This document shows positions 33,601 to 42,300 of a DNA stretch of 64,000 nucleotides, piece after piece; position 1 is the stretch's first letter; each line of letters starts with the position of its first letter. The stretch covers positions 45,971-109,970 of the forward strand of contig JAQGOG010000016.1 of assembly GCA_028293765.1 (NCBI GenBank). The letters are read 5' to 3'. A program made the position numbers and the translations under genes. This stretch comes from Gammaproteobacteria bacterium. Lineage in GTDB: Bacteria; Pseudomonadota; Gammaproteobacteria; Steroidobacterales; Steroidobacteraceae. The notes beneath the pieces were generated by a model. The model worked only from the letters and a program-made list of their open reading frames with translations, was not told where the DNA came from and searched no databases.

Positions 33601-34098
33601 ATGTCGCAAATAAAACGAGTGCTCAGCCTCACACTGTTGGCTCTCGGGCTCGTCATGCTCTGCGCCTCGCAGGCCGCGACGCCCCCCAGCAATCCCAAGA
33701 AGACCGGTCCGCAGCAGCCCTCGCGCTACACGGCCGGCGCCATGCCTGCCGGTGCCAGGAATTATTACGCCACGACGTGGGGCGTGGACGAGCTCGCAAT
33801 GCAGCTGGCGGAATCGGGTCAGCTCGTCCGCTTCGGTTATCGCATCGTCAACGCCGCTCTTGCCAAGCCGCTGCTCGACAAGGTGTCCAACCCCAGTCTG
33901 CTCGATGAGCGCAGGCACGCCGTGCTCTCGGTGCCGCAGATGGAAAAAGTGGGGCCGCTGCGTCAGTCGGGCACGGCGCAGGCAGGCAGGACGTATTGGG
34001 TGTTGTTCTCCAACAGAGGCGGTGTCGTTCAGCCGGGCGACCGGGTGAGCGTAGTCATCGGGTCCGTCCGGATCGATGGACTCATCGTCGAGAAGTAG
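33601..34098 (+). CDS. Exported hypothetical protein, 165 aa
   Basis: A signal peptide (MSQIKRVLSLTLLALGLVMLCASQA) is followed by about 140 residues with a Pro-rich start (TPPSNPKKTGPQQPSRY) and a C-terminal beta-rich part (TYWVLFSNRGGVVQPGDRVSVVIGSVRIDGLIVEK). I do not recognise a family. It lies between the Spy-like gene and the LolA-like gene, in a run of exported proteins downstream of the copper operon. The start at 33601 gives a proper signal peptide; the upstream GTG at 33589 adds four residues. Confidence 0.6.
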   Translation: MSQIKRVLSLTLLALGLVMLCASQAATPPSNPKKTGPQQPSRYTAGAMPAGARNYYATTWGVDELAMQLAESGQLVRFGYRIVNAALAKPLLDKVSNPSLLDERRHAVLSVPQMEKVGPLRQSGTAQAGRTYWVLFSNRGGVVQPGDRVSVVIGSVRIDGLIVEK

Positions 34099-34123
34099 TC
34101 TGCTGCAAGCACAGGAGTCGTTC

Positions 34124-34984
34124 ATGTCGCGAATGGTAGTGATTCCGTTGCTGGTCCTGGCGTTGGCGCCGGCGCTGGTCCTGGGCGCCGAGGTGCCCGT
34201 CGTGGCGAACAAGTCCGCCAGTGCGGCGAGTAAGCCCGCGAGCGCAGCGAAGCTGAGCGCGGCTGCGATCGTCGAGCGCAACATCGCGGCGCGCGGGGGC
34301 CCGGGCGCGTGGCACGCGGTTCAGACCCTTTCCTGGTCGGGCAAGATGGATGCGGGCGGCAACAACCAACGCTACCTCAAGGCGCCTGGAATGCCTGCGC
34401 CGCCCGTGAATGAGAATCCTGCCGCGCAGGTGCAACTGCCCTTTACGCTCGAGATGAAACGCGGTCGCAAGAGCCGGCTCGAGCTGCAGTTCAACGGTCA
34501 GACGGCCGCGCAGGTCTATGACGGCAAGCAGGGCTGGAAGTTGCGGCCGTTTCTGAACCGGCACCAGGTCGAGCCCTTTACGGCCGATGAAGCCCGTATC
34601 GCGGGCGACGCACCGGACATCGACGGCCTGCTCGTCGACTCTGCTGAGAGCGGAACCACGATCGACGTCCAGGGCGTTGAGAAGGTGGACGGGATGGCGG
34701 CCTATAAGCTCAAACTCACGCTAAAGAATGGTCGCGTCCTGTACGAATGGGTGGACGCGCAGTCGTTCCTCGAGGTCAAGTTGGAAGGTACGCCACGCCG
34801 CCTGGACGGAAAAATGCATTCGGTCGCGGTGTACATGCGCGACTACCGCAATGTTTCCGGCCTGCAGATTCCCTATCTGATCGAAACCACTGTGCAGGGC
34901 GTGGAGCGCACTGAAAAGATCATCATCGAGACGGCGACGGTGAATCCGCACCTGGACGATTCGCGCTTCGCCAAGCCCACGTGA
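34124..34984 (+). CDS. Exported LolA/LppX-fold-like protein
   Basis: A 286-residue protein with a signal peptide (VVIPLLVLALAPALVLGAE), an Ala/Ser-rich linker, and a domain starting ERNIAARGGPGAWHAVQTLSWSGKM. The domain continues with LELQFNGQTAAQVYDGKQGWKLRPF and VDGMAAYKLKLTLKNGRVLYEWVDAQSFLEVKLE. This is the pattern of outer-membrane lipoprotein-sorting-like proteins (LolA/LolB fold), which bind lipids or hydrophobic ligands. Its N-terminus overlaps nothing and lies 25 nt after the previous stop. It is probably co-transcribed with the following SCO gene (30-nt gap). Specific ligand unknown. Confidence 0.65.
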   Translation: MSRMVVIPLLVLALAPALVLGAEVPVVANKSASAASKPASAAKLSAAAIVERNIAARGGPGAWHAVQTLSWSGKMDAGGNNQRYLKAPGMPAPPVNENPAAQVQLPFTLEMKRGRKSRLELQFNGQTAAQVYDGKQGWKLRPFLNRHQVEPFTADEARIAGDAPDIDGLLVDSAESGTTIDVQGVEKVDGMAAYKLKLTLKNGRVLYEWVDAQSFLEVKLEGTPRRLDGKMHSVAVYMRDYRNVSGLQIPYLIETTVQGVERTEKIIIETATVNPHLDDSRFAKPT

Positions 34985-35014
34985 GCGTCGCGCCGAGGAC
35001 GCAGGAGTCGACAG

Positions 35015-35665
35015 ATGACAAGAAGAATCTCTGATCGTGCGACGACGTTCGCCGTTTCCGGCGCTCTGGCGCTCGCTGCCATGAACGCGCTCGCCGCCGA
35101 TGCTCCGATGCCGGCCGGCATGGCCGATAACAGCGGCGCGATGGCCGAGCATCACTCCCACGCTGCCACGCAGGTCACGGTGTCAACCCTGCAATATGAC
35201 GTGCCCGCGGTGACACTGACTCGGCAGGACGGCAAGGGCGTGGCGCTGCCTGCGGAAATGAACGATGGCCGGCCGGTCGTGCTCAATTTCATTTTCACGA
35301 CCTGCGGCTCGATCTGTCCCCTGATGAGCCAGGTGTTCGGGCAGTTCCAACGCAAGCTCGGCGCCGACAGCGAGCATGTGCACCTGATGTCCATCTCCAC
35401 CGATCCGGAAGAGGACTCGCCGGCCAGGCTGCGCGAGTACGCGCAGAGATACGGCGCGCGCCCCGGCTGGAACCACTACACCGGCACGCTGGAAGCGAGC
35501 CAGAGCGCGCAGAGGGCCTTCGGCGTTTATCGTGGCGACAAGATGAGTCATACGCCGGTAACGCTACTGCGCGTGGCACCGGGCCAGCCCTGGCTGCGCA
35601 TCGATGGTTTCGTGACCCCGGACGAACTGCTGCACCAGTACCAACAGATGCTCGCGGCCAGATGA
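35015..35665 (+). CDS. SCO1/SenC/PrrC family copper-chaperone-like protein
   Basis: A 216-residue periplasmic thioredoxin-fold protein with a signal peptide (ending near NALAAD). The copper-binding set of the SCO family is present: CGSIC in FTTCGSICPLMSQVFG, and the distal His in DKMSHTPVTLL. A short Met/His-rich stretch (MPAGMADNSGAMAEHHSH) after the signal could bind additional copper. SCO proteins deliver copper to the CuA site of cytochrome oxidase, or act as thiol oxidoreductases. Here, with no oxidase genes nearby, delivery to the copper proteins upstream is an attractive inference. Its stop overlaps the next start (ATGA at 35662). Confidence 0.88.
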   Translation: MTRRISDRATTFAVSGALALAAMNALAADAPMPAGMADNSGAMAEHHSHAATQVTVSTLQYDVPAVTLTRQDGKGVALPAEMNDGRPVVLNFIFTTCGSICPLMSQVFGQFQRKLGADSEHVHLMSISTDPEEDSPARLREYAQRYGARPGWNHYTGTLEASQSAQRAFGVYRGDKMSHTPVTLLRVAPGQPWLRIDGFVTPDELLHQYQQMLAAR

Positions 35666-37290
35666 CCCGGGGCGCGGCCGCCTGGCTGCTGCGCCTGGGC
35701 GCGCTGGGCGCCGCTTTAGGATGGCTCGCCGCTGCGCACGCCGCCGATGTCGGGGAGGCAATCTATCGTCGCGGTATCTTGCCCTCCGGCGAGCGATTGC
35801 AGGCGGAGCGCGAACCCGGCATGCACATCGAGGACACCACCGCGGCGTGCATCAATTGCCACCGGCGCAGCGGCCTCGGCATGAAGGAGGGCCGGCGCAC
35901 GATCCCACCGGTTGCCGGCAGCTATTTGTTCCATCCGCGCGCCGTGAACGCCGATGAGCTGGATCTGCCTTTCGTCGAGGGGATGCGGGCCGATCGCGAC
36001 CCTTATACAGAGGAAACGCTGGCGCGCGCGATCCGCACCGGCATCGGCGCCGACGGCAAGCCGCTCAGCTATCTGATGCCGCATTTCCAGCTCGACGATC
36101 CCGAGATGGCCGCGCTCATCGCCTATTTGAAGCAGCTCTCGCCCGGCGCGGTACCCGGCGTGACCCGTTCCGTCCTGCATTTCGCGACGATCCTTACACC
36201 CGACGCAGATCCCGTGACGAGCAAGGGCGTCATCGAGGTGCTCACCAAGTTCTTCGCCGACAAGGACCGCTACACGCGGGCGGAGAGCCCACGCCTGCAC
36301 TCGTCGCGGCGCATGATGTTCAAAGTCAATAGGCGTTGGGAGCTGCACGTCTGGCGGCTCACGGGCGCGCCTGAGGGCTGGGAGGCGCAACTGCGGGCGA
36401 AACTGGCGGCCGAGCCTGTGTATGCAGTGATCTCCGGCGTCGGCGGACGCACGTGGGCGCCGGTGCAGCGCTTCTGCGAGGCGGAGGAGCTGCCCTGCCT
36501 GTTCCCTAACCAGGACCTGCCCGTGGACCGGGAGAGCGACTTCGACAGTCTGTATCTCTCAAAGGGCGTCCTGCTGGAGGCGGAGCTGATCGCACACGAG
36601 CTGCGGGCCCGGCAGGACAAGACGGCCTTGCATCGCGTGGTGCAGATCTATCGCGCCGGCGATGTGGGCAAGGATGCCGCCGCAGCGTTGCACGCGGCGC
36701 TGCGCGACGCGGGTATGTCTGTTCTCGACAAAAGCCTCGCTGTCGCGGCGTCACGCCACGAGCTGGCGGGCCTGCTGGGCATGGCCGCACCGGGTGACGT
36801 GCTCGTGTTGTGGCTCCGAACTAAGGACATCGCGGAGCTCGGTAGCCCGCCCGCCGGTCTTCGGGTGGTGTACATGTCCGGCCGCATGGGCGGACTCGAG
36901 CACGCGCCCCTGCCCGCCGCGTGGCGGGACATCACGCATCTGGCCTACCCATTCGATCTGCCCGATCACCGTCGCGTGCAGGTCGATTATCCGCTGGGCT
37001 GGTTCCGCATGGAGCAGATTCCAGTGGTGGCCGAGCAGGCGCAGGCCGACACCTATCTCGTGTGTGCCATCCTCTCCGAAGCCATCAATCACATGGTGGA
37101 CACCTTCGTGCGCGACTATCTGATCGAGCGCATCGAGGAAGCGCTCGAACATCGCATCATCACGGGCTATTACCCGCGCCTCGCTCTCGCGCCGGGACAG
37201 CGGTTTGCTTCGAAGGGAGGGTTCGTAGTGCATTTCGCGGGCCCCACGGGCGCGCGCGTGGTCGCCGACGGCGGCTGGATCGTTCCGTGA
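35662..37290 (+). CDS. Cytochrome c fused to a periplasmic-binding-protein-like domain
   Basis: A 542-residue exported protein. After a signal peptide (cleaved near AHAAD), a monohaem cytochrome c domain has CINCH at residues 63-67 and a candidate axial Met in PLSYLMPHF. From about residue 170 to the end it reads as a type 1 periplasmic-binding-protein fold (SVLHFATILTPDADPVTSKGVIEVL, YAVISGVGGRTWAPVQRFCEAEELPCLFPNQD, VVQIYRAGDVGKDAAAALHAALRDAG). Such folds normally bind amino acids or other small ligands. Fusing a ligand-binding domain to a c-type haem suggests a ligand-gated or ligand-targeted electron carrier. It is translationally coupled to the SCO gene. Confidence 0.75.
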   Translation: MTRGAAAWLLRLGALGAALGWLAAAHAADVGEAIYRRGILPSGERLQAEREPGMHIEDTTAACINCHRRSGLGMKEGRRTIPPVAGSYLFHPRAVNADELDLPFVEGMRADRDPYTEETLARAIRTGIGADGKPLSYLMPHFQLDDPEMAALIAYLKQLSPGAVPGVTRSVLHFATILTPDADPVTSKGVIEVLTKFFADKDRYTRAESPRLHSSRRMMFKVNRRWELHVWRLTGAPEGWEAQLRAKLAAEPVYAVISGVGGRTWAPVQRFCEAEELPCLFPNQDLPVDRESDFDSLYLSKGVLLEAELIAHELRARQDKTALHRVVQIYRAGDVGKDAAAALHAALRDAGMSVLDKSLAVAASRHELAGLLGMAAPGDVLVLWLRTKDIAELGSPPAGLRVVYMSGRMGGLEHAPLPAAWRDITHLAYPFDLPDHRRVQVDYPLGWFRMEQIPVVAEQAQADTYLVCAILSEAINHMVDTFVRDYLIERIEEALEHRIITGYYPRLALAPGQRFASKGGFVVHFAGPTGARVVADGGWIVP

Positions 37291-37300
37291 TCGGCTAGCG

Positions 37301-37321
37301 GACGCTCCGTAGCGGAGCGTC
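37301..37321. terminator. Hairpin between convergent genes
   Basis: A perfect 9-bp stem gacgctccg (37301-37309)/cggagcgtc (37313-37321) with a 3-nt loop lies between the convergent cytochrome-fusion gene and the DUF3617 gene. There is little T after it, but the position supports a bidirectional terminator. Confidence 0.55.
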
Positions 37322-37348
37322 GAGGAGGGTCCCCTTTGTCAAAATCAT

Positions 37349-37843
37349 CTAGCGGGCGGGCTTCGCCTGCGAGAGGTCCGCGCAGTTCCCGATGCGAACC
37401 GCGATGATTTCCGAGTGCAGGACCTGCTGCTCCTGGTGTGCTTCACTCGAGTCCTGATAGCTCTCCGCGCTGATGACAGTCAGGACGTCGTGGAAAGTCA
37501 CGGAGCGATCGTTGCTGGTCGGGCACATCCAGCTCATGACGTAGCGATTGCCGCTATGGCTCATGGGCGCGAATCGGCAGCCTCGCTGCTCGAGATCCGC
37601 AAGTTTTTTCTTGATGTCCCTCGTCGGAGCGCTGCATTTCTTGACCGTCGCAGCCTGAGGTTTGTTGCGCCCCATGGCCAACTGCGTCCGGCGGTACTCC
37701 CACATACCCGGCTGGAACGCCGGTAGCTCGACCGATGCGCCCGCCGCTGGCGGACCGGCCGCGACCTCCGGGCTCGTCCAGGCGACAACCAACGTGAACC
37801 CCGCGGCAACTCCGATGGCGCCAACCAGTTTTCGTGCAGGCAT
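37349..37843 (-). CDS. DUF3617-like exported protein
   Basis: A 164-residue protein with an N-terminal hydrophobic signal (KLVGAIGVAAGFTLVVAWTSP). The mature part has the DUF3617 pattern: FQPGMWEYRRTQLAM, a Cys in VKKCSAPTRD, and CRFAPMSHSGNRYVMSWMCP near the middle. Proteins of this family are periplasmic and of unknown role, usually with two conserved disulfide pairs. The start at 37843 is chosen over 37879, because the extra residues (MRKRENRHSVGC) do not improve the signal peptide. It is monocistronic and diverges from the barrel gene at 38017. Confidence 0.65.
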   Translation of the reverse strand: MPARKLVGAIGVAAGFTLVVAWTSPEVAAGPPAAGASVELPAFQPGMWEYRRTQLAMGRNKPQAATVKKCSAPTRDIKKKLADLEQRGCRFAPMSHSGNRYVMSWMCPTSNDRSVTFHDVLTVISAESYQDSSEAHQEQQVLHSEIIAVRIGNCADLSQAKPAR

Positions 37844-38016
37844 GCAGCCAACACTATGTCTATTTTCCCGCTTGCGCAACCCGCTAGCGAGCGGGCGCTT
37901 AAGAGGGGCGCGCGCGCCTTGAGCGGCGGGGGGTGGCTCGGTTTTCGATCCAATTGGCAGTTTTGTGCGTCAAAATCGGTGAGAATCGCCAGGGGTCTAT
38001 TACCGACGGTGGGCGC

Positions 38017-39093
38017 ATGCGCGGTTCTTTGCTGCTGATCGTCCTTTTCGTGTTGGCAGCGCCGCTTGCGCGCGGCGACCCGCTGCAGCACGAGTTTCTC
38101 CTTCTGCCCAGCGCGGATGTCGTCGGAACCTTCGACCGGCGGGCGCCGGTCACCCAGGTCAATGACGCGGTGCTGAAGGCCGACCTGATCCTCAGCCTGC
38201 AAAAGGGGCCCTTCAAGCTCTTTGGCGAATACCTCGTGTCCAACCACGAGGCCGACCTGGAACGCTTCCAGCTGGGCTGGCAGATGTCGGACGACACGGT
38301 CATCTGGGTAGGGCGCTATCACCAGCCGACCAGCGTCTGGAATCACGATCACCATCACGGCCAGTACCTGCAGACGAGCATTACCCGGCCGGCGATCGAT
38401 GAGTGGGAGGATCTTCGCGGCGTTCTGCCCCAGCATTTCACCGGAATCCTCATCGAATCGAGCAAACAGGTGTTCGGAACCTGGCGTTTGCGTACTGCAG
38501 CCGCAGGCGGGATCGCTCCGCAGCTTACCTCGGTGGGCCTGGAGCCCTTCGATCTGGTCCATCCCGACGGCAACCGGCACCAGATGGGGTACCAGGCCAG
38601 GGCCTCGCTGCATCCAGGAGACTTCAGTGAGACCGGTGTCGGGGTGCTGGTGGCGAATGATGAATTGACCAGCGTCGGTACCCTCCCTCCGCGCGCCTTT
38701 AGGAACTTCGACCACGTGGACCTGAGGCTGTTCGCCTTGTTCGGCACTTACGCGGCAACCGACTGGAAGGTCCTGTCAGCCGTGTACTACGCCGACGCCC
38801 GGTTGAATTACACGACTGCCGTGGCACGTGACAGTTTCATCGTGGGTTACGTGCAGTTCCAGAGACGATTGGTCTTCGATTTTACCGGATTCGCACGCTG
38901 GGAGGACTCGTCCCGCGCCGCGGACTCGGCCTATCTGCAGGGCTTCGAACAATTTGCCAGGTCGAGGTACGTCGCAGGATTGCGTTGGGATTTCCAGCAG
39001 CGGCAGGCGCTCACGGTGCAGCTCTCGAATTCTCACACGTTGGACGGCCGATTTTCGGACGTTCGCCTGCAATGGAGCGCAGCTCTGTTTTGA
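38017..39093 (+). CDS. Outer-membrane beta-barrel protein
   Basis: A 358-residue protein with a signal peptide (MRGSLLLIVLFVLAAPLARG). Its sequence is made of alternating amphipathic strands (FKLFGEYLVSN, TVIWVGRYHQP, LRLFALFGTYAATDWKVLSAVYY, LVFDFTGFARWE) and ends VRLQWSAALF, with the C-terminal Phe typical of porins. A His-rich loop (WNHDHHHGQ) could bind metal. It starts a plus-strand unit with the phosphate-binding-like protein, a kinase and a receiver, which suggests a sensing or uptake module. The start at 38017 removes 28 residues lacking signal character. Confidence 0.7.
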   Translation: MRGSLLLIVLFVLAAPLARGDPLQHEFLLLPSADVVGTFDRRAPVTQVNDAVLKADLILSLQKGPFKLFGEYLVSNHEADLERFQLGWQMSDDTVIWVGRYHQPTSVWNHDHHHGQYLQTSITRPAIDEWEDLRGVLPQHFTGILIESSKQVFGTWRLRTAAAGGIAPQLTSVGLEPFDLVHPDGNRHQMGYQARASLHPGDFSETGVGVLVANDELTSVGTLPPRAFRNFDHVDLRLFALFGTYAATDWKVLSAVYYADARLNYTTAVARDSFIVGYVQFQRRLVFDFTGFARWEDSSRAADSAYLQGFEQFARSRYVAGLRWDFQQRQALTVQLSNSHTLDGRFSDVRLQWSAALF

Positions 39094-39095
39094 CC

Positions 39096-39530
39096 ATGCG
39101 CCGCGCAATACTTTTCCTGCTCCTTCTGGGCATTGCTGCGCACGGGCGCGCCAGCCCGGACACCGTCGTGCTCGTAGTCCCGGCGGATAGCAAAGTCATC
39201 GATCTGGATTCCATCACCGTTCGCAAGCTGTTTCTGGGTCTGCCGGTCCTGATCAACGGCAGTCCCCTGCACCCCTTGCGCAACCGCAGCGACGCGCGCT
39301 TCGATTCAATCTTCCTGCAGCAGATCGTGGCCATGTCGCAGTCGGCGTATGACCGTCAGATGCTCATTGGCGTGAACCGGCAGCGATCGATGCGCCCGGT
39401 CGAGATCACGACGTCCGCGCGCGTGCTCGATGAGCTCTATTCCGACCCCAACGCGGTCACTTTCATGTGGCTCCGGGATGTCGAGCACAACCCGAAGATG
39501 CGCGTCATCCGGATCCTATGGAGCGATTGA
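39096..39530 (+). CDS. Small periplasmic phosphate-binding-like protein
   Basis: A 144-residue exported protein (signal MRRAILFLLLLGIAAHGRA) with the short PstS-like PBP pattern: VIDLDSITVRKLFLGLPVLINGSPLHPLRNRSDARF and the later FMWLRDVEHNPKMRVIRI. It lies 2 nt after the barrel gene and overlaps the 5' end of the kinase gene (39518). Such stand-alone half-domains next to kinases usually act as ligand-binding inputs to the sensor. The ligand is unknown. Confidence 0.7.
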   Translation: MRRAILFLLLLGIAAHGRASPDTVVLVVPADSKVIDLDSITVRKLFLGLPVLINGSPLHPLRNRSDARFDSIFLQQIVAMSQSAYDRQMLIGVNRQRSMRPVEITTSARVLDELYSDPNAVTFMWLRDVEHNPKMRVIRILWSD

Positions 39531-41026
39531 TCAACAGTCTGCGCGCGCGGCTGATGAGCGTCGTGCTCGTCATCAACGCAGCGCTCGTGCCGCTCCTGTA
39601 TCTGGGAGTGTCTGCAATCGTAGAAGAGGGGTACGCGGAGCAGTTCGTGAACCCGGTGCGTTCGTACAGCAGGCTCGTGGCCGATGAGCTGGAATCGGCC
39701 GATGAAGCGGACTTCGAACGGCGCGCGGGGGCACTGCTCGACAGCGTCGTGCTGACCGGCCAGGTCGTATTCGCGCAAATCGATGACGGCCAGCGCAAGT
39801 TGCGCAGCTCCCTGTCCACCGTCCCATCGGCCGCTGCCCGGCACGACGACTTCTCCTTCGGGTCCCAGGCCGACCAGGTCTATTACATCTCCCATCCCGT
39901 GAAGCGGGCCAGCCGGCCTGTCGTTCTGCGACTCGGATTCGATGAAAGCCTGACGCTCGAAAGGATTGCTGCGGCGAAGCGACGGGTCCTGGCCGCGTTG
40001 CTGGCGTTCACCAGCGCATCGATCGCGGTCGCGATCTGGCTGTCCGCGGTGATCGCCAGGCCGATGGTGCGGCTGCAGGAAGCCGCCAAACGGGTGGCGG
40101 GCGGCGATTTTCATGCCCAACTCCAGATGCGCAGCTCGATACGTGAAGTCCAGGAGCTGAATCACCACCTGGAACGGATGCGCCAGGAACTGGTCGGGAC
40201 CAACGACCGGCTCGAGAGTGAGATGCGCGAGCGTGGGGTGTCCGAGCAGAAGCGGCTCGACCTGGAGCGCCGGCTGCTGCACCGGGAGCGCATTGCAACA
40301 ATCGGGACGCTGGCCGGCGGCGTCGCGCACGAATTCAACAATATCATGACCCCCATACTCTTATATTCGCAGGTAGCGCTCGCGGATACCCCGGCCGACA
40401 GCGCGCTTGCGAAGGATCTCACGCGTATCGTCGTGGCCGCGCATCGGGCGCGCAACCTGGTCACCCGGATTCTCACTTTCAGCCGGGAGATGGACCTGCC
40501 GCCGGCTACCGTCTTTTCACTGCGGCCCACGGTGGAAGAGGCCCTCACGCTGTTGCGCGCTATCGTCCCGGCAAATATCGAGATCGCATTCCATCCGGGC
40601 GGGGAGGGCCTACCCGTGTTGGGCGATCCAAGCCTCATTCACCAGGTGGTGATCAACCTTTGCACCAACGGGTACCAGGCCATGCGCAGGTCGGGCGGCA
40701 GGCTCGCCGTCAGCCTGTGTGTGGTCGAGAATCCGGCCGAGAGTCAGATCGATCCGGGCCGTTACACGATGCTCGAGGTCAGCGACACGGGCCACGGGGT
40801 GGACGCGGCGGTGATAGCGCATATTTTCGAGCCGTTTTTTACGACCCGCGACGTGGGCGATGGAACCGGACTGGGGTTATCCGTCGTGCACGGTATAGTG
40901 ACATCGATGGGTGGGCTCATTACCGTAGAGTCCGTCGTCGGCCGGGGTACTGCGTTTCGGGTGTACTTGCCGGCTGCGGCACCGCCTGCGGGCGCGCTCG
41001 AAGAAGGCGCCGGCGCAACGAACTAG
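39518..41026 (+). CDS. Membrane sensor histidine kinase with HAMP domain
   Basis: A 502-residue kinase. Two membrane helices (about 12-35 and 163-188) bracket a periplasmic domain of roughly 125 residues. A HAMP domain follows (IARPMVRLQEAAKRVAGGDF), then a coiled coil, the H box AGGVAHEFNNIMTPIL with the phosphoacceptor His, and the ATPase domain (NLCTNGYQAM, VSDTGHGVD, FEPFFTTRDVGDGTGLGLSVVHG). The H box type (AHEFNN) is that of NtrB-like kinases. The start is the ATG at 39518, overlapping the end of the binding-protein gene, which supports a sensor pair. The receiver 12 nt downstream is the likely partner. Confidence 0.9.
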   Translation: MERLINSLRARLMSVVLVINAALVPLLYLGVSAIVEEGYAEQFVNPVRSYSRLVADELESADEADFERRAGALLDSVVLTGQVVFAQIDDGQRKLRSSLSTVPSAAARHDDFSFGSQADQVYYISHPVKRASRPVVLRLGFDESLTLERIAAAKRRVLAALLAFTSASIAVAIWLSAVIARPMVRLQEAAKRVAGGDFHAQLQMRSSIREVQELNHHLERMRQELVGTNDRLESEMRERGVSEQKRLDLERRLLHRERIATIGTLAGGVAHEFNNIMTPILLYSQVALADTPADSALAKDLTRIVVAAHRARNLVTRILTFSREMDLPPATVFSLRPTVEEALTLLRAIVPANIEIAFHPGGEGLPVLGDPSLIHQVVINLCTNGYQAMRRSGGRLAVSLCVVENPAESQIDPGRYTMLEVSDTGHGVDAAVIAHIFEPFFTTRDVGDGTGLGLSVVHGIVTSMGGLITVESVVGRGTAFRVYLPAAAPPAGALEEGAGATN

Positions 41027-41038
41027 GGGAGTGGGGCC

Positions 41039-41437
41039 ATGGCATGCATCCTGGTGGTCGACGATGAGCCCGAGGTGGGCGAGGCCATCCGCCGGGTCCT
41101 GGAACGCGCCGGCTTTTCGGTTGCAGTCGCCAACAGCGCGGATCTGGGCTTGCTGGCCCTGGAGAAAGACCAGCCCGACATCATCGTAACCGACGTCATC
41201 ATGCCCAAGGTCCACGGCCTGGAGCTCATCAAGGCTGTGCGGGAGCGGTATCCACGCGTGCGCGTGATTGCGATCTCCGGAGGCGGAAGTTTCGGGCTGC
41301 TCTCGTATAAGCCGGACGCCATCAGCACTCATGCGTACCTGGCGGCTGCCCGGGAAGCCGGCGCCGAGGAGATCCTGACAAAACCCTTCGACATGGGCGA
41401 TCTACTGGCGGCCGTGCGCAGGCAACTGCCGAATTGA
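41039..41437 (+). CDS. Single-domain response regulator (CheY-like receiver)
   Basis: A 132-residue receiver without an output domain: acidic pair in LVVDDEPEV, phosphoacceptor Asp in IIVTDVIMPKVHG, and conserved Lys in EILTKPFDMG. It follows the kinase by 12 nt, so it is probably its direct phosphorylation target. It may pass phosphate on or interact with another protein, for example as an intermediate in a relay. An insertion near LLSYKPDAISTHAYLAAA makes the beta4-alpha4 loop longer than usual. Confidence 0.88.
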   Translation: MACILVVDDEPEVGEAIRRVLERAGFSVAVANSADLGLLALEKDQPDIIVTDVIMPKVHGLELIKAVRERYPRVRVIAISGGGSFGLLSYKPDAISTHAYLAAAREAGAEEILTKPFDMGDLLAAVRRQLPN

Positions 41438-41453
41438 GCCGCCCGCCCGTAAA

Positions 41454-41470
41454 GGTAGGGTTTGTACCCA
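41454..41470. promoter_or_regulatory. Candidate regulator site upstream of the second NarL-type regulator
   Basis: Its reverse complement, tgggtacaaaccctacc, equals the 9401-9417 element except for the central three bases. It lies about 110 nt before the start at 41579 and could be an autoregulatory site. Confidence 0.5.
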
Positions 41471-41578
41471 GTACGACAGCTAAGCAGGAAACCCGCCGCC
41501 GCCGTATCATGTTCGCAAGAATATAAAGTCAGGTCGTGCTAGCAGGGAGCATGAGACACGATCCAGGGGTTCGGCAGG

Positions 41579-42289
41579 TTGAGTACTACGGACGCGAACC
41601 AACCGGTAGCGGTGGCCGCGGGATTGAAGACGCGAATCGTTCTCGTCGAAGATCACGCAATCCTACGCGACGGGCTGCGTGCGCTTCTCGAATTTGAAAG
41701 CGATCTGAGTGTCATCGGATCGGTCGGGGACGGCGCGGCCGCTCTTCGGGCGGTGAATGATCTGCACCCGGACCTCGTCATCGCTGATGTTTCACTGCCG
41801 GATCGGTCCGGTATCGCTCTGATCGGCGAGCTTCTGATGCTCCATCCCGCTCTGCGGCTGCTCGTGCTGACGGCTCACGGCACTGAAGAATACATCCGCG
41901 CTGCGCTGAACGCGGGCGCACACGGCTACGTCCTGAAGGACTCGGGTCGCTCGGATCTGATCCTGGCCATCCGCGCGGTCGTTGCGGGCCGACAGTATCT
42001 ATGCGCGTCGGTTGCCGCGAAAGTAGTGTCGGGATTCGTGAGCGGCTTCGAGGCCAAGCGCAGGATTCCGGTCGAGGAGCTCGTCACAGGCCGCGAGCGG
42101 CAAGTTCTCACCCGCATTGCGTTGGGACAATCCAACAAGTTGATTGCGCGCGACCTGGGTCTAAGCGTCAAGACCGTTGAGAAGCATCGCGCCAATCTGA
42201 TGCGCAAGCTCACGCTGCATAACGCCGCTGCCGTCACCCTGTTCGCGCTTCGACACGGCTTCATTGAAGCCAGCGAGTCCGGAAATTGA
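41579..42289 (+). CDS. NarL/FixJ-type response regulator (paralogue of the one at 8670)
   Basis: A 236-residue regulator with an intact receiver (VEDHAILRDGL, VIADVSLPDRSG, GYVLKDSG) and a LuxR-type HTH (TGRERQVLTRIALGQSNKLIAR ... SVKTVEKHRANLMRKLTLHNAAAVT). It differs from the regulator at 8670 by scattered substitutions, so the two arose by duplication. The start codon is TTG at 41579, unusual but giving the normal receiver N-terminus. The gene converges with the conduit operon, ending 12 nt before its last stop. Given its position between sensor genes and cytochrome genes, control of the conduit operon is likely. Confidence 0.85.
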   Translation: MSTTDANQPVAVAAGLKTRIVLVEDHAILRDGLRALLEFESDLSVIGSVGDGAAALRAVNDLHPDLVIADVSLPDRSGIALIGELLMLHPALRLLVLTAHGTEEYIRAALNAGAHGYVLKDSGRSDLILAIRAVVAGRQYLCASVAAKVVSGFVSGFEAKRRIPVEELVTGRERQVLTRIALGQSNKLIARDLGLSVKTVEKHRANLMRKLTLHNAAAVTLFALRHGFIEASESGN

Positions 42290-42300
42290 CTGTGCGGCTC

